DNA of 64,000 nt, taken from positions 77,599,731-77,663,730 of the forward strand of contig CM040117.1 in assembly GCA_022559845.1 (NCBI GenBank), given 5' to 3'. This stretch comes from Amorphophallus konjac (Eukaryota; Streptophyta; Magnoliopsida; Alismatales; Araceae). The number at the start of each line of letters is the position of its first letter. The stretch's first letter is position 1. The notes below the pieces were generated by a model that saw only the letters and a list, made by a program, of their open reading frames with translations, made no database searches and was not told the DNA's origin. Of the stretch, positions 1 to 11,200 are shown piece by piece. Position numbers and translations under genes: made by a program.

Positions 1-724
1 TCCTAGTGTAGAGAGAGGAGGTCTCTCAACCAAATGCCACAAGATGCAAAATAATATGATCAGATCACAGCAATATAGGCAAGCAATGTAATAATCAATC
101 CAACAATCACAGACAGCAACAGGAAGCAGGTTTATGTAAAAACGCAGGAAAGAGACGACCTGGGGCAGGTCGCTATCAACCAAAAAGACGACAGAGTCAC
201 TGTCGTGAATCACTGTGGTGGCCCACAGGTAGTGCAAAACACGCGCCTTGGTGTGAGGCGCGTAATATGAAAAGGACGCCTCTATAAAAGGGCGTCAAAT
301 ATTAGGGGTGCAAACGGTCGAGGAAACACGCGCCTTGGTATAAGGCGCTGCCAAATAAAAAGACGCCCAAAGGAGAGGGCGCGAATTATCAAACAGAACA
401 AGAAGACATCAGATATGATAAAAGACGCCTTCTGGGAAGACGTAACACAGAAAATAGACGCCCTCGATGAAGGCGTTAAATGAAAAAGCGTCTCTGGGTG
501 AGGCGTTAATTCAAGAAAATAATCAAACAATCACAAACTGGCTGATCCCGGGAGTGTGCAGTGTGCACAGTGGAGGGTGCCCGTGGGGCACAAAAGGAGA
601 GGTACCGTGGGTACCGAGGGGAAAGGGCACACGTGGCTGCCGAAGGGGAAAGGGCACATGTGGGTGCCAATAGGAGATGGTAATCAAAAGAAAAACAGTG
701 GATGTCCCACCGTGATCGCCAATT
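1..724 (-). mobile_element. Leader (internal 5' region) of minus-strand LTR element G
   Basis: No gene is visible. The stretch lies directly inside the LTR that begins at 725, so on the minus strand it reads as the untranslated leader of an element that runs off the left edge. It holds two sets of short inverted repeats. One set has GC-rich stems such as CGCGCC-N9-GGCGCG (242-262) and GACGCC-N10-GGCGTC (275-296), and continues to about 515. The other (about 550-675) is built of GGTACC-GTG-GGTACC (601-615) and GGGCAC/GTGCC-type stems. Assignment as leader is inferred from the PBS-like site; the coding part lies outside the window. Confidence 0.5.
704..721 (-). other. Possible primer binding site of element G
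   Basis: On the minus strand the three bases after the LTR end lead into TGGCGATCACGGTGG. The first six bases match the complement of a tRNA ending in TCGCCA, as used by several plant Ty3/gypsy lineages. The rest is not a tRNA match I can confirm by eye. This site sets the element's orientation together with the TATA box at 1408. Confidence 0.4.
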
Positions 725-936
725 TGTAGATCGTGATAAATCCACACATGAAGATTAGATTAAATATGAGAAAACACAAGGGGGAGAGATGATATAATAA
801 TGAAGAAAAGAAGCACGTGGTGCTACTAAGGAGGGTGATCGCCAGAGGGGTTACCTCAAGAAGAAACAAAGAAGATCGCGAATACCTGGTGGAAAATAGA
901 ACGCGGGCTGGATTGTGAATTCCTCCTCCTCCTTCA

Positions 937-950
937 ATCGGCCGGCCGAT
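937..950. repeat. Perfect 14-bp palindrome ATCGGCCGGCCGAT
   Basis: This perfect palindrome is kept unchanged in both family G LTRs (here and at 28132-28145), with the flanking GATGAAG also shared, although surrounding sequence has diverged. It could be a protein-binding site or simply a well-preserved patch. Confidence 0.6.
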
Positions 951-1407
951 GAAGGGGGTTTTCCTTTATTGATTACCCTTGCAAAAAAGACAAAACAAAC
1001 AAACAAAAGAAGTGGATCAGCCAAGTGAATGTACTATCAATCCCAAGTAGATGATATGATAATGAATAGAGAATAAAACATGCGCACCTTTTTTTGTTTT
1101 AAAACCCCTAAAGAGTTAGGGAAAGGAGAAGATATGATGAAACTAATGCAAAAGAAGAAAAACGTATGATGATCGATGGAAAAACAACAATTAGATAAGC
1201 AAAAGCCCTGCTGTCCCTGACGACAGTAAAGGGTGAACCGAAGTTGATGCTGTTGGCAGGAAGAACAAGGAAGCAGAGAGCTTTTTAAAGATCGCGCAGG
1301 AAGAAGATGGATAGCCTCCGTAAATTCAGCATCTACGCATAAAAACTCTAACCTCGGTAACCTACTCCCGTAACCTACCAACCTCGTGCGAGGTCGATTA
1401 AGACATC

Positions 1408-1417
1408 CCTATATAGG
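1408..1417 (-). promoter_or_regulatory. TATA box of the family G LTR
   Basis: CCTATATAGG on the minus strand, in an LTR that reads leftward. The paralogous LTR has CTATAAATAG at the equivalent place (28762-28771), which supports the call and the orientation. Confidence 0.55.
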
Positions 1418-1599
1418 GTTCCAGATCCAAGATAACCTCAGATTCGGAAGGATAAGAATGGGCAATGATCAAAAGAAGGCAGGACTCTAGTTCCAATTCG
1501 ATCAAGGAGACCAATGGAGTTAAGGAACTACTCAGGAAAGGCATACTCAAACACGACACCGAAGGATAAAACACAACCTTCAGAGGGGTGTCAAATTAC

Positions 1600-1890
1600 A
1601 AATTGACAACCTACATGAAGACGTTACTCAAAAACACGACCAGGATCAAGGGCGTCACTTCTCGGATTTAATTTTGGCAATAAAACTTACTTTATTTGAA
1701 AATTATGAGAAAACGCTTGAGATGAAGGTGTTACTTGAAAACACGCCCTGAGGAAGGACGTTAATCAATAATTTGAATTTATTTTGAAACCGGATAATAC
1801 CAGGAATTGACACCTTGACATTTGGTCGTCCTTTCTTTTGAACACGCCCTAGATAAGGTCGCTATTTAAAACACGCCCCTCTTCGGGTCG
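1600..1890. repeat. Array of short GC-rich inverted repeats (family G)
   Basis: At least six units share the pattern AACRCC(C)-N5-9-GG(G/T)CGTTA, for example ACGCCC-TGAGGAAGG-ACGTTAA near 1743 and ACGCCCC-TCTTC-GGGTCG near 1884. They lie upstream (in LTR orientation) of the TATA box. The positions of the units are conserved in the solo LTR at 29400-29690, but stem sequences differ between copies. Confidence 0.6.
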
Positions 1891-2034
1891 CGAATCACAC
1901 AAATGCAAAGATCAAACCAAAAACACACAAAAATAGAAAAACTTCATATTATGAATGTATTGAAGTTCACTTTGGGGCGTCAACATAGTGACATGAGATT
2001 TGATCAACATAGCGTCAATTTTGGCGTGTCTACA

Positions 2035-4270
2035 CATAGATCATGAATTTCATGTTTTAGTATGTCATGCATACATGAATACCCTTAACCCTAACTAAGT
2101 TGAAAATGAACTTTCTTGTCAAATTCATTGAAAGTCTATGCATACTAGTAGCTTAGCCTTCATTCTATCATGTGGAAGTTTATATATGATTTCCAGACAT
2201 GATGTAAGTTGAGACCTTAGATTTTTATATCTTTTTCTGCCAGCAGACGATATGACGCATCAAGGTAAGACCGTCACAATGATATAACGGCCTTACGATA
2301 AGCCGTCACACCTTCTGTGGTGTTTGAAGTTCTCTCTTGTCTCTGACGCACAATAGATGGAGCATTACATTACCGTAACGGCCTCACGATAAACCGTTAC
2401 AGTCACTGTGACGCACCCATTCTAGACCGTCAGGGTAACTATAGGCAGAATGAGAAACTAGTTAATTTAACTTATAAATAACCCTAGTTATCTAAGTTTT
2501 GACCTGATTTCATGTCTTTAAGATTATTTACTGATTCATGATAGAAATTGCATAATTTAGATATCTTAAGTTATTTTAAGTTATGTTAATTTCATGTGCC
2601 AAAATTCTATAGTTTTATATCTAAATCATGATTTTTCCAAAGATGTATTAACAGAGTTTTATCATGATTTCCTATTGTTACACATCCTCTCTATCAATAG
2701 AGTCATTTCTTTAAGTACATGGCACATATTACGGTATGTTGTCCATTAGTTAACACTTTGCACTATAGGAACATTATTCTTGGATATGAGGACCTCTCTA
2801 TTGGATATTCCTTCCAATAGATTAGGAAATCTTGTTTCAAGGCCTCCGTAATTCTCCGCGAGCCTGGGATTCCCACTAGGATGCCGAGTTGGTTGTACCA
2901 TTAAAGCCCATTTAGTAGATTACACTATCGATGTTTTCTGGTTCTGGCAATGTAACGGATCTATACTGGACCGTCAAGAGCATCTAACAGCCCAATATAC
3001 GACCGTCACATTTCACTGAGTCTATTTTACTATTTCTGGATTCAGACTAATGTAACGGCCCAACACTGGAGCGTCACATTATGTAACGGCCTAGTACAAG
3101 ACTGTCACAAAGCTTAAGTATGTTAACCCAAGGTTTGACCCAAGGGTTGATTTTCCAAAGTTCTAGATGGCTTAATAATGGTCTAGGACTTATCATATTG
3201 ATCAAGAAACTTAATATAATGAATGAAAGTTATGAAATGGATCGTTATGCTGCCGATTTATTTCCATAAGCATAACCTTGTTTAAGTCATTCTTGACTCT
3301 CGCATTCTTAAAATTGAAGCGTTCATTCATTGAATAGTGTTATCATGAACTTATTACATTCTTGGCCATACTTTATTGTTACATGCGTGGAAATAGCTTG
3401 ATTTATACTTGAAGATGCGATCGAGCACTGATTGTGTTCCAGGGCTCTATGCTAGTCCCCTCAGCTGATTGTCGGAAACATACTATTATAAACCATGGGG
3501 TATGATGCTACTGGCGTCGTATTGCGCTGGGAGTACTTTCTCTATAAATAAGTGAAAATCCATGATATCGCATGATTGATACTTGTACATGACTTTCTTG
3601 ATATTCCACAGAAATTCATGAAGTACTTGCTCATAAGCAAAAGATACTGGAGTGATGATTATGTGGCTTGTTAGTACATTCTCGTTACATTCTTGTTCAT
3701 GAAAGGCCATATCATGTTCTTATAACATTCTTGCTAGTTCATACTTGCTCTCATTGCATCTTAACGATCATCTTTGTTACTTTGGTTTAATCGCATTCGC
3801 ATGACTTTACCTTATTTCTCTAGAGCAAAAATGTTAATTACTTTAATCATGCCTTCATGTTGATGCAAACATACCTACTGGGCAAGTATGCTCATTACCT
3901 ATTTCCAATCTTTTTGAGGAAATGAAAGTGATTCGAATTCAGATTCGGGTTATATAAGTAGCGGGTCCGAGAGTGAATGAAAGTCATATCAAGTTGAGAG
4001 TAAAGACGTAGGGAGTCTACATTGTTTAGATTGAGTCTATGTAATTTTCCTATTTTTGAGTCTGATAGTTTGAAAGAAGTTGAAAGTTATTGTATTTGAA
4101 TATTGATTATCAATGAAATAAGTTGGAGTTTTGATTAAAGTATTGTGCAATTGCATTTATGTGTGATTGTCTTGCGCTCTGATTATTCTTGCTTGCAAGA
4201 GGCTTACCATGCCAGCTGTTCACGTTTCTCGAGCGAGTCTTCTGCTGTCATAAAGGCTCGGGACGTGACA
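2035..4270 (-). mobile_element. Partial gypsy-type LTR (copy a), minus strand
   Basis: The right end reads GGACGTGACA, the complement of the TGTCACGTCC start seen in LTR c at 39819 and close to the start of LTR b at 23085. A diagnostic block (GGAAGGAATATC and GAATCCCA...GGAGGCCT, seen here in reverse near 2805-2880) is shared with b (24510-24600) and c (41215-41310). It interrupts the Tat-like gag immediately to the right. Its left part is cut by element G, so its length and whether it is a solo LTR cannot be told. The start TGTCACG is typical of plant chromovirus (Tekay/Del-like) LTRs; lineage is inference. Confidence 0.7.
2246..3112. repeat. Array of ACGGCC/GACCGTC inverted repeats in gypsy LTR a
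   Basis: Two clusters (about 2255-2440 and 2950-3112) contain repeated pairs of the type TAACGGCC-N7-10-GACCGTCACA, for example TAACGGCCCAACACTGGAGC followed by GTCACA near 3053. The half-site GGTC/GACC is the same one used, with other spacing, in LTRs b and c. Confidence 0.6.
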
Positions 4271-5768
4271 TTGCGTACCGGCACCTTCTACTCGTGCTCT
4301 CACCCCCCATGGCGGGCCCTCCAGAGATCATCATGATCTTCTTGCCGTTGGGCCGATTGTCGATCGGAGGGGGAGTCTTTTGTCGTCTTTCGGCGGCTTT
4401 GGAGAGGAACTTGTCGAGGAGTCCTCTGCGGACGAGATCCTTGATAGCATCCTTCAAGTTGATGCAGTCGGTGGTGTCGTGGCCATGTTCTTGGTGGAAT
4501 TGACAGTACTTCTTCTTGTTTCATGAGTTGGGATCTGATTTCATCCTTGATGGTAATTTGAGGAATGGCTCCTCGCGGATCTCCATCAGGATCTGATCGG
4601 GTGGGGCCGTCAGGGGCGTGTAGTGGTGGTAGCCACCCCTTTCCTTCTCGAAGCTGTCGTGGTGGTCTCGATCGCGTTGCTCCTGCTTGCCTTGACCCTC
4701 TCGTGGTTGGTCGACAGCTCTCTTTCGGTCGGGCTGGTCAGTCCCGACCACGCGGCACAGGGCCACAGTATTCTCCTCGCAGTGCGTGTGCTTCTGGGTG
4801 AGCGCGAGGAGGTCTAGAAGGGTCGTCGGGGCTTCGACTCCAAGCACGCACCGGAGGATGTGGTCCCCCGTCCCCTGGGTGAGCGCCGTGGTGGCAATGT
4901 CGACGTCGAGGCGGGGGATGCAAAGCGCTTCCGCGCGGAAGCGGGAGACGAAGTCCCATAGCATTTCTTCTTTCCCCTGTCTAAGGGCGAGCAGGGTTAC
5001 AGCAGATCTGGCTACCTTTCGGCAGCCCACAAAGTTCTCCTTGAACAGCTTTTTGAGCTGTTGGAAGGAGGAGATCGTCCCGGCTGGCAGGGACTCGAAC
5101 CATGCTTGGGTGTTCTCCCGGAGGGTCGTGACGAACGCCAAGTATTTCACGGTGTCGGAGGCCCGGTGGAACACCAGGTGGGACTCAAAACCATGTAGGT
5201 GGTCGGCCGGGTCGGTGGTGCCGTCGTAGGAGGTAAATGACGGCAGCTGAAGCTTTGGCGGGATGGGGGCTTCCATAATCTCCCTAGAGAAGGGAGCGTG
5301 GAAGTCCAGGTCGTCGTCGAGGAGACCGCGATTCTTCGCAGCCAGGAGGACGTCGTCCAGGTGCCGGAACTTATCTTCCATTTCGTCAAGCCGTTGGAGC
5401 CGGCGGTCCATCTCCGGGTTGGAATGTAGCGGGCTGCATATCCTAGGGGCAGGTACGCTGCGTGACCGTCGAGTCCTCGTGACGGAGGCATGGGATGCCT
5501 CCCGCACCCGTCGGAAGTTCTCTCTGGCCTGGCCTCCTTCGCCCTCCCGTTGTTCGGGTGGGGCGTACTGGGGCCTCTGGTCCCGGAGCTCTCGACAGAA
5601 TTCCGCCAGGGCTCGGACCTCCTGGCGCAGCTCATCTAGGTCACCCGGGGTGACTTCATGTCGGGGGTGAGCAGAAGAAGCTTCTTGCGACCCCCGGTGA
5701 GAGTTGGGTCCCTAATGGGAACCCCGCCCCCGGTTGCTGGCATTGCAGAGGCTTCCACGGGGCGCCAT
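4271..5768 (-). pseudogene. gag: Broken Tat-like Ty3/gypsy gag
   Basis: Retrotransposon capsid gene, truncated on its 3' side by gypsy LTR a. The likely start is the ATG at 5768, only 17 nt after the primer binding site. The same frame then has a TAG at about 5712-5714 and is open from there to a stop near 4521. The capsid core is clear (DGTTDPADHL, then TLRENTQAWFESLP and FKENFVG), a pattern of Tat-lineage Gag. After 4521 the product continues in another frame with a zinc-knuckle-like CX2HX4 motif (CQFHQEHGHDTTDC) and ISGGPA, again typical of this family. So it carries a nonsense codon, a frameshift near 4521 and a large insertion. Any protease and polymerase part would lie left of the window. 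It is inactive. Confidence 0.85.
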
Positions 5769-5785
5769 AGCTTTTCGCTCGCCTT

Positions 5786-5801
5786 CCCACAGACGGCGCC
5801 A
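5786..5801 (-). other. Primer binding site of the Tat-like element
   Basis: Minus strand TGGCGCCGTCTGTGGG, five bases inside the LTR end. This is the PBS and leader sequence commonly seen in plant Tat-like gypsy elements. Confidence 0.8.
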
Positions 5802-5806
5802 AGAAG

Positions 5807-6716
5807 TGTAGCGACAGGAAAATGGTTCTTAGGCCACATACCACCTTCTCTATTTATTTGTTGGGGAAGTCATCCCGCGCCCGTGGATGCCTGCACACAT
5901 AAAGAAACCAGAAGGGCGTCAGAAGGAGTCCCGGGTGTTACCCCAGAGGACAACCCTCCGATGCTTAAGTCAGTAAGGGATTAATGAGCAATAGAAAAGA
6001 GCGAGGTAAGAGAGAAGTAGAAGCTGCAGTAGTCGATCTAGGGGGCGTGTAGGTCCTCTGTACGCGTGCTCGCCGCTCCCAGTGGGCTCTCGAAGAGTGC
6101 TCGCTGGGTGTTAAGGCCGTACAAGAGGAAGTGGCCCTCCGGACGTAGTAGATGGCCTCTCTGTCATAGTTGCAAGTCGGGTCGCTCTCTTCTCAGTAGG
6201 AAGCTCTAGTGGCAGAAGTATCCATCGTATCTCCTCTTGCGTAGCAGTATGGGGGTTTAGTAGAAGAATCTACCGTGCTCCTCTCTTCTGTCGATGTCTC
6301 TTTTATATGGGTTGTCCTAGAGCGAGGGGCCTCATCCCTTGATAGGGAAGGGTCCGTTTAGTAGAGTAATGTTCCCGCTATGTTGGCGGGAGTTTCTCGT
6401 TGGAGGGCGATACCTCCGGCGTCGGCCGGTCCCTGGGCGAGTCTTACGGCACTCATGACGCGTGCTCGCCCGTTACGGGGTCAAGGTCGATGTCGTGGGG
6501 GCAACGGTCGGTCGTCGGAGTGTCCTCCGGTGAGAACTGTGCTTGGGCCAGCCTTATCAGCGTCGTGGAATCTGATGCTCTGTTGGGCCGGTGATCCTCT
6601 TATTGGGTTGAGCATGTACGTTCACCCTTTGCTTGGGCTTAACACGTCCCAACCTTAATGGGCCGCTCGTGCTTGGGTCGTTTCTGGGTCAGACCAGATT
6701 TACCCTCCTCAATACA
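5807..6716 (-). mobile_element. 5' LTR of the Tat-like gypsy element
   Basis: A 910-bp LTR: plus-strand left end TGTAGCGACAGG, right end CAATACA, so the element starts TGTATTGAGG on the minus strand. It is flanked on the inside by the PBS and gag, and on the outside by ATTCA (6717-6721), the expected target duplication. The partner LTR is outside the window. A clear TATA box lies at 6300-6309. Confidence 0.75.
6300..6309 (-). promoter_or_regulatory. TATA box in the Tat-like LTR
   Basis: Minus strand CATATAAAAG, a canonical plant TATA box, about 500 bp upstream of the PBS and in the right orientation to transcribe the element. Confidence 0.6.
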
Positions 6717-6842
6717 ATTCAAAAAAATATAAATATATGTCTAAATATCAAAGAAAATACATACATACAATTAAGATTTTCAATAAAAGTAACAATAATC
6801 AAAATTTGAGACATACAAATAAGATAAGATTTGAATAAAGGA
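6717..6842. other. AT-rich remnant between elements
   Basis: About 126 bp of AT-rich sequence with no recognisable feature. It is the left half of the site into which element B inserted and would have been joined to 37362 onward. Confidence 0.6.
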
Positions 6843-7111
6843 TGTTGGCCCCGTTAGTGAGCGGACAAGAAGGGGGGGTGAATTATCCCCAAGCGAGATG
6901 GTAATTTTTAAGGCTAACTTCAGAATTAAAACATCTTTCAAAGTTAAACAAAAATGTGTTGGACTTTGAAACCTATGTAAAATTAATTCTCTTTAACTTC
7001 TTGATCTCATACGATCAATATAAACGGATTAAGCATGCAAACACACAACCACACAGTGCGAGAGAGATTTTTAAGGTGGTTTGGGACCACACCGGGCTCC
7101 CTACGTCCACC

Positions 7112-7129
7112 CCTCACCAACTGGTGAGG
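7112..7129. repeat. Conserved hairpin in the downstream part of SIRE-like LTRs
   Basis: CCTCACC-AACT-GGTGAGG, right after the shared GGTGGTTYGG...CCTACGTCCAC block. The same hairpin occurs in B's other LTR (26688-26705), in A (41752-41765, CCTCA-CTCG-TGAGG) and in F (61755-61774, 6-nt loop). The loops differ while the stem is kept. Confidence 0.6.
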
Positions 7130-7735
7130 CTTCCACTATCTTTTACCAACCTACAAGACATCACACGGAGCCTAGCTTCAACACACACGCAGGCAGAACC
7201 TGCACACACATGGGCTGTAACCCCAAACACACACGTAGATGGAGTCTCCAACACGATCTGACGACTGGATAAACAACACACACACACTGCGATAGTCGCA
7301 GCACCAAACACGCACGACCGTATGCAGCCGTTCAAACCACACACATATTCTCAAGTTCAGATAATGAAAGAATTTTCAATACATGCCCATGCTTAAGATA
7401 AACTGAAGAATAACACTAAGATAGACTTAGAAAGGTTGCAAAAATATCTCCTCAATGGATGATGGCCTGTAGACAAATCTTCCTTGAAGCTCTTCGATAG
7501 TGGGGGTCGATCTTCAAAAGGTACGAAGACGAACAAACTCCTCCTTGGAGATTCAGCTTCATTGAAGCTCGGACACTTGAAAAACGGATGTAGACTTGAA
7601 GGATTCCAACCTAGATCGCCCCTGCAAGAGGAAGAAAATGGATAAGCTCTCAAAAACCCTCTCTCCCTCTCCACCTATGGCCACACAAGTGTTCTCCCGT
7701 TTTTCTCTCTTCTACCAAATCCTGAAATTTCAAGT

Positions 7736-7744
7736 GTTATATAG
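7736..7744 (-). promoter_or_regulatory. TATA box of element B LTR
   Basis: Minus strand CTATATAAC, conserved in the other B LTR at 27296-27304. The nearest GTCGAC-type site of the upstream array begins at 7912. Confidence 0.65.
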
Positions 7745-7911
7745 AGGCACAAAGAGATGTTCTAAAGACCAAAAAAGCCCATGCAAAAACCCTTGAAAAC
7801 CCCTCTAAGATAGGTATGTATAACCTAGGGGCAAAGGGGTCAAAATAGGACTCAAATGGGTTAGGTTAGATGGGTTTCGAAATCAATTTGTGGGCACGAG
7901 CACCGCCGTCA

Positions 7912-8166
7912 GTCGATCGGCAACAAAGACTGGTCAACCTACACTCAAGACACAGAACAACATTAGTAGCAGAGAAAGTCAGGTCGACCACCCCAGAGAA
8001 CCAAGTCGACTGGATCTGTAACATAGGTCGACCTGAACTGTTCAACCAGAGCCTATGTTGGCACCGGTCGACCTCCAGATTGTGCCAGGTCGACTGGATG
8101 TGCTCTAAAATCTCCTATCCAGAGCTTGTTTTACCCTAGTCGACAGCCCACTTACTCCTAGTCGAC
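7912..8166. repeat. Paired GTCGAC palindrome array, proximal (element B left LTR)
   Basis: Palindromes or one-mismatch variants start at 7912 and 7933, 7983 and 8005 (a third at 8027), 8067 and 8089, 8139 and 8161. Within pairs the spacing is 21-22 nt, and the pairs recur at 71, 84 and 72 nt. The array is just upstream of the TATA box in LTR orientation. Confidence 0.75.
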
Positions 8167-8394
8167 CGGATCACCTGCAAACCAAAAATAAGAAGAATTT
8201 CAGTCTAGTTTTCAAACAATCAAAGGGTGTCTTACCTTGGCTTTGATCTGACATGATGTATGAACTGGTTGAACCAAGGATCAATGATCAATGAACACAA
8301 ATCTACCATCATCAAACCAAAACTTATATAAGACACATTATGAGCCTCAAAAACCCATGAACAATCGATGAAGAAAATGCATGTAACACATTGG

Positions 8395-8549
8395 GTCGAC
8401 GCATAACATGGGATGGGTCGATGCATCTATGCAGAATTGCAACAAATGCTTTACAGGAAACACTGGCTGGTCGACGCACTGCAAAAGTGTGTCGACACAA
8501 CTGTTCTGATCAAAACAGAAGCACGAGAGTGTCGACACCCAGTGTCGAC
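8395..8549. repeat. Paired GTCGAC palindrome array, distal (element B left LTR)
   Basis: Starts at 8395 and 8417 (22 nt apart, the second being GTCGAT), 8470 and 8491 (21 nt), 8531 and 8544 (13 nt). The last spacing is the one used throughout element A. Conserved in the right LTR at about 36890-37045, where one site has decayed. Confidence 0.7.
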
Positions 8550-8861
8550 CCCTATAACCTTCTAATCCAAAAATTCAACCAATGAAAGATTTGACAACTC
8601 CATGGCCTTACCAAAATTTCTTGAAGAATGTAAATGACATCTACCACATGTTTTGAATCTTTGACATCAATATGACTCATTCATGCATACAATTGTGTTC
8701 TAAATGATATCCACCATGAATTTGTTCCTGCAATGCAAGATAATCAAAGTATAAGCTCCTTAATCAACAAACATTCTTCAATGGACATTTTCACTAACAC
8801 ATGCACACAAGATTTGTCATCATTAAAATTTAATCATCAAAATCAACTAGGAAATCCAACA

Positions 8862-11200
8862 ATCTCTCCTTTTTAATGATGACAAAACGACATGTGCGTG
8901 AATTTCAAATGATAGAATAGACATAAATTTTTCATGCAATTGAGAGCAATATATATGCACTATGACTAAAACATATGCACTCTGTGAATCGCAAACGCCA
9001 CATTATTCTCCCCCTTTTTGTCAACAACAAAAACTGACTGACAATGGGGTTATTAGAAATGATATGGACATGTGAGGCCTAAAGATATGTGCAAAATGAA
9101 GTGTTCAAAACAATGCAATTCAAAGTATGCACTATATGAATGCTAAAAATGCCAAATATGCAGATATGCACACCTTGACCTACATCTTCCAATTGCAAAG
9201 TGCATGCACTATGCTCAACCTATTCTACCTACGCACATGAGGTGCCAAAGTGAGCACACTTACTATCTTGAAAAGACTATGCACATGATATATCAAGATG
9301 AAAATGAGTACCCTTACTATTTCTCCCCATTTGTTATCAACAAAAATAAGATCAATGTGGAATGTATGAACATGCAAGCACACAAGCACAACTATCATGC
9401 ATGCAAATAGTACTAATAGTAACTCCCCCTGAATGGGGCATGGGTTAAGAAAAGAGTAGGTGATTCAAATTCAAAATGTATGACATGAAGCATTACCAAA
9501 AGAGTTGTGCATTCATAACTAGAAGTATTACATAAACCATGAATGTAAAGAAATTCATAGTATACATTCATCACAATGATACCCATAAGTGAAATGTGAT
9601 ACAATGAATAATGAGCCTCAAAATATATGGATATTCATATTTTCTTAAGAACACTAGAAGGTAATCTCCTCTCTACACTTTCACTTTAGATTCTTGACTA
9701 TCAGTAGCTTCGCACAACCCCGGTTATTTTTCTTTTAATGGACTTCACCGTTTGACGCGAGTCTCCTCATGTATTTTAATGGGGATTCCCAACCATTAGG
9801 ATTCATCACGTATTTTGATTTTTCTTGTGGATTTTTACTTCACTGTTCGGCGCGAGTTTCCTCATTTATTTTAGTGGGGATTCCCGACTACTAGGTTCGA
9901 CATTCCACTTGTTGATTATTTACTGGGGTAGGTAGCTTTTTCCTTACGATTACTCTTAATGTCCATGTAGAGATTCAAGTTCCCTTTAAAGTGTTGGAAA
10001 GAATTTCTAAAATCTTTATCAATTAAACTCATTTATTTTATTAAGTACAAAGTGTGGGGATAGTGTTTTGCAAGTATAAAATGAATTTGTCAAGATATAG
10101 TTATGACTCCCCCTAAATGTATGCACAATCGGAATCAAATCCTCCCCCTTAGTGTATGATAAATATCACATATGAATAAAATCACTGCATTATTATTTAG
10201 GAAGGAGGTAAGGTCTTAGTAAGTTCCAAGAAAAGGTTTTGTAAACTATATACATGCAAGCAACCAGGAGTGTAGCATGATATTCAAGCAATATGATTTC
10301 TGATACAAGGCGGAGAACGTAGATCCGAAGATCACCTCACGCATAGTGGAAGTTTCCAGGTAGACGTAACCCAAGTTCCACAACACACCATTTGAGATAC
10401 CAGAAAATCTTACCATTTAAGCACGCAGTGATATGAAATGTATGCAATCATATGCATGGAGATGAGAAAATAATGCCAAGTTGAAAGTTTATTCCTATTC
10501 ACAAGTGTATGCAATGTCTAGCATGAGTTGAAGTATGTATTCGGTGTATGCAAAAATGAACCGTTATTTGCAAGAAAATGAGTGAAAGTATGAAAGACTC
10601 TATGTGCAGTGTCAAGCATTTAAAAACTAAGTTTATTAATAGAATGTGCAGTGAAGTGTATGCAAAGCTGTCTTAACATATAATCATCTAATCTTTTCCA
10701 AGATCAACAGAAAGTGAATGTAAAATTCAGATGAGTATCAAGATTGACTTTATTTACAGAGTATACAAAGTAGTAAGCATTTTCTTAACAGACCAGAATT
10801 TCTTATCTCAGCAAACACAGGATTAGGAAGTGCAATATGCAACATGAATGTAAAAGCTCAGATTTCACTTGAATGTTCTATTTGCTCCTAATGAATGAAT
10901 CCTAATGCTTTCTTAATTGCATGGCTGAGGTGCACTTGCAGATTTGTCTGACCTCGGTGTTATGAATGATTTCACAAGATTGATCAAGAAAAAAAAATCC
11001 AGATTCACACCACTTTGCTTGATATGAAATTTGCAATAGGAAACACCAAGTTTTTCTCAAACTTCAAATCCTTACTCTTGTAGAGTGTTCCAAAATCAAC
11101 CAGTGCCCGAAAAGAAGATTCTTACCAGATAAATATTCATTTTCTTGCCTTGAGAGATCAATTTTTGTCAATGATTTCCTTAGCATCAAGGCATCCCTGC
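8862..11200 (-). other. Non-coding 3' internal region of element B
   Basis: Next to the LTR, the minus strand reads AAAAAGGAGAGAT, a polypurine tract matching those of A and F. The rest has no open frame of note and no trace of pol. It is AT-rich with many TATGCA/ATGCAT words. It contains a degenerate tandem duplication at 9741-9898 and two related blocks with CTCACGCAT...GGAAGTTT (about 10330 and 11615). I see nothing else in it. Confidence 0.55.
9741..9898. repeat. Degenerate direct repeat in element B interior
   Basis: Two copies, about 9741-9805 and 9836-9898, share ACTTCACYGTT, GCGAGTYTCCTCAT and GGGGATTCCC in the same order. Function unknown. Confidence 0.6.

Larger units (their letters stand above)
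725..2034 (-). mobile_element. 5' LTR of minus-strand element G
   Basis: The LTR runs from TGTAGATCGTG to GGCGTGTCTACA, so its ends are TGTAGA and TCTACA. It aligns along its length with the solo LTR at 27912-29883: the same termini, the same palindrome ATCGGCCGGCCGAT (937-950), the same GC-stem array (about 1600-1890) and a TATA box in the same orientation. It lacks the 151-bp tandem repeats of the other copy. The 5 bp after its right end (CATAG, 2035-2039) should be one target duplication; the other lies outside the window. Superfamily is not certain, gypsy being more likely from the PBS. Confidence 0.75.
6843..8861 (-). mobile_element. 3' LTR of element B (intact copy)
   Basis: A 2019-bp LTR with TGTTGG...CCAACA ends. 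In reading order (right to left) it has two clusters of paired GTCGAC palindromes, a TATA box at 7736-7744, and a downstream block with GGTGGTTTGGGACC and a CCTCACC/GGTGAGG hairpin at 7112-7129. The right-hand copy (22883-37356) matches it but is split into three pieces by insertions. Confidence 0.88.

Noticed and set aside
4565..5670. Plus-strand open frames opposite the Tat-like gag
   Set aside because: They are shadows of the minus-strand gag, which has clear capsid motifs.
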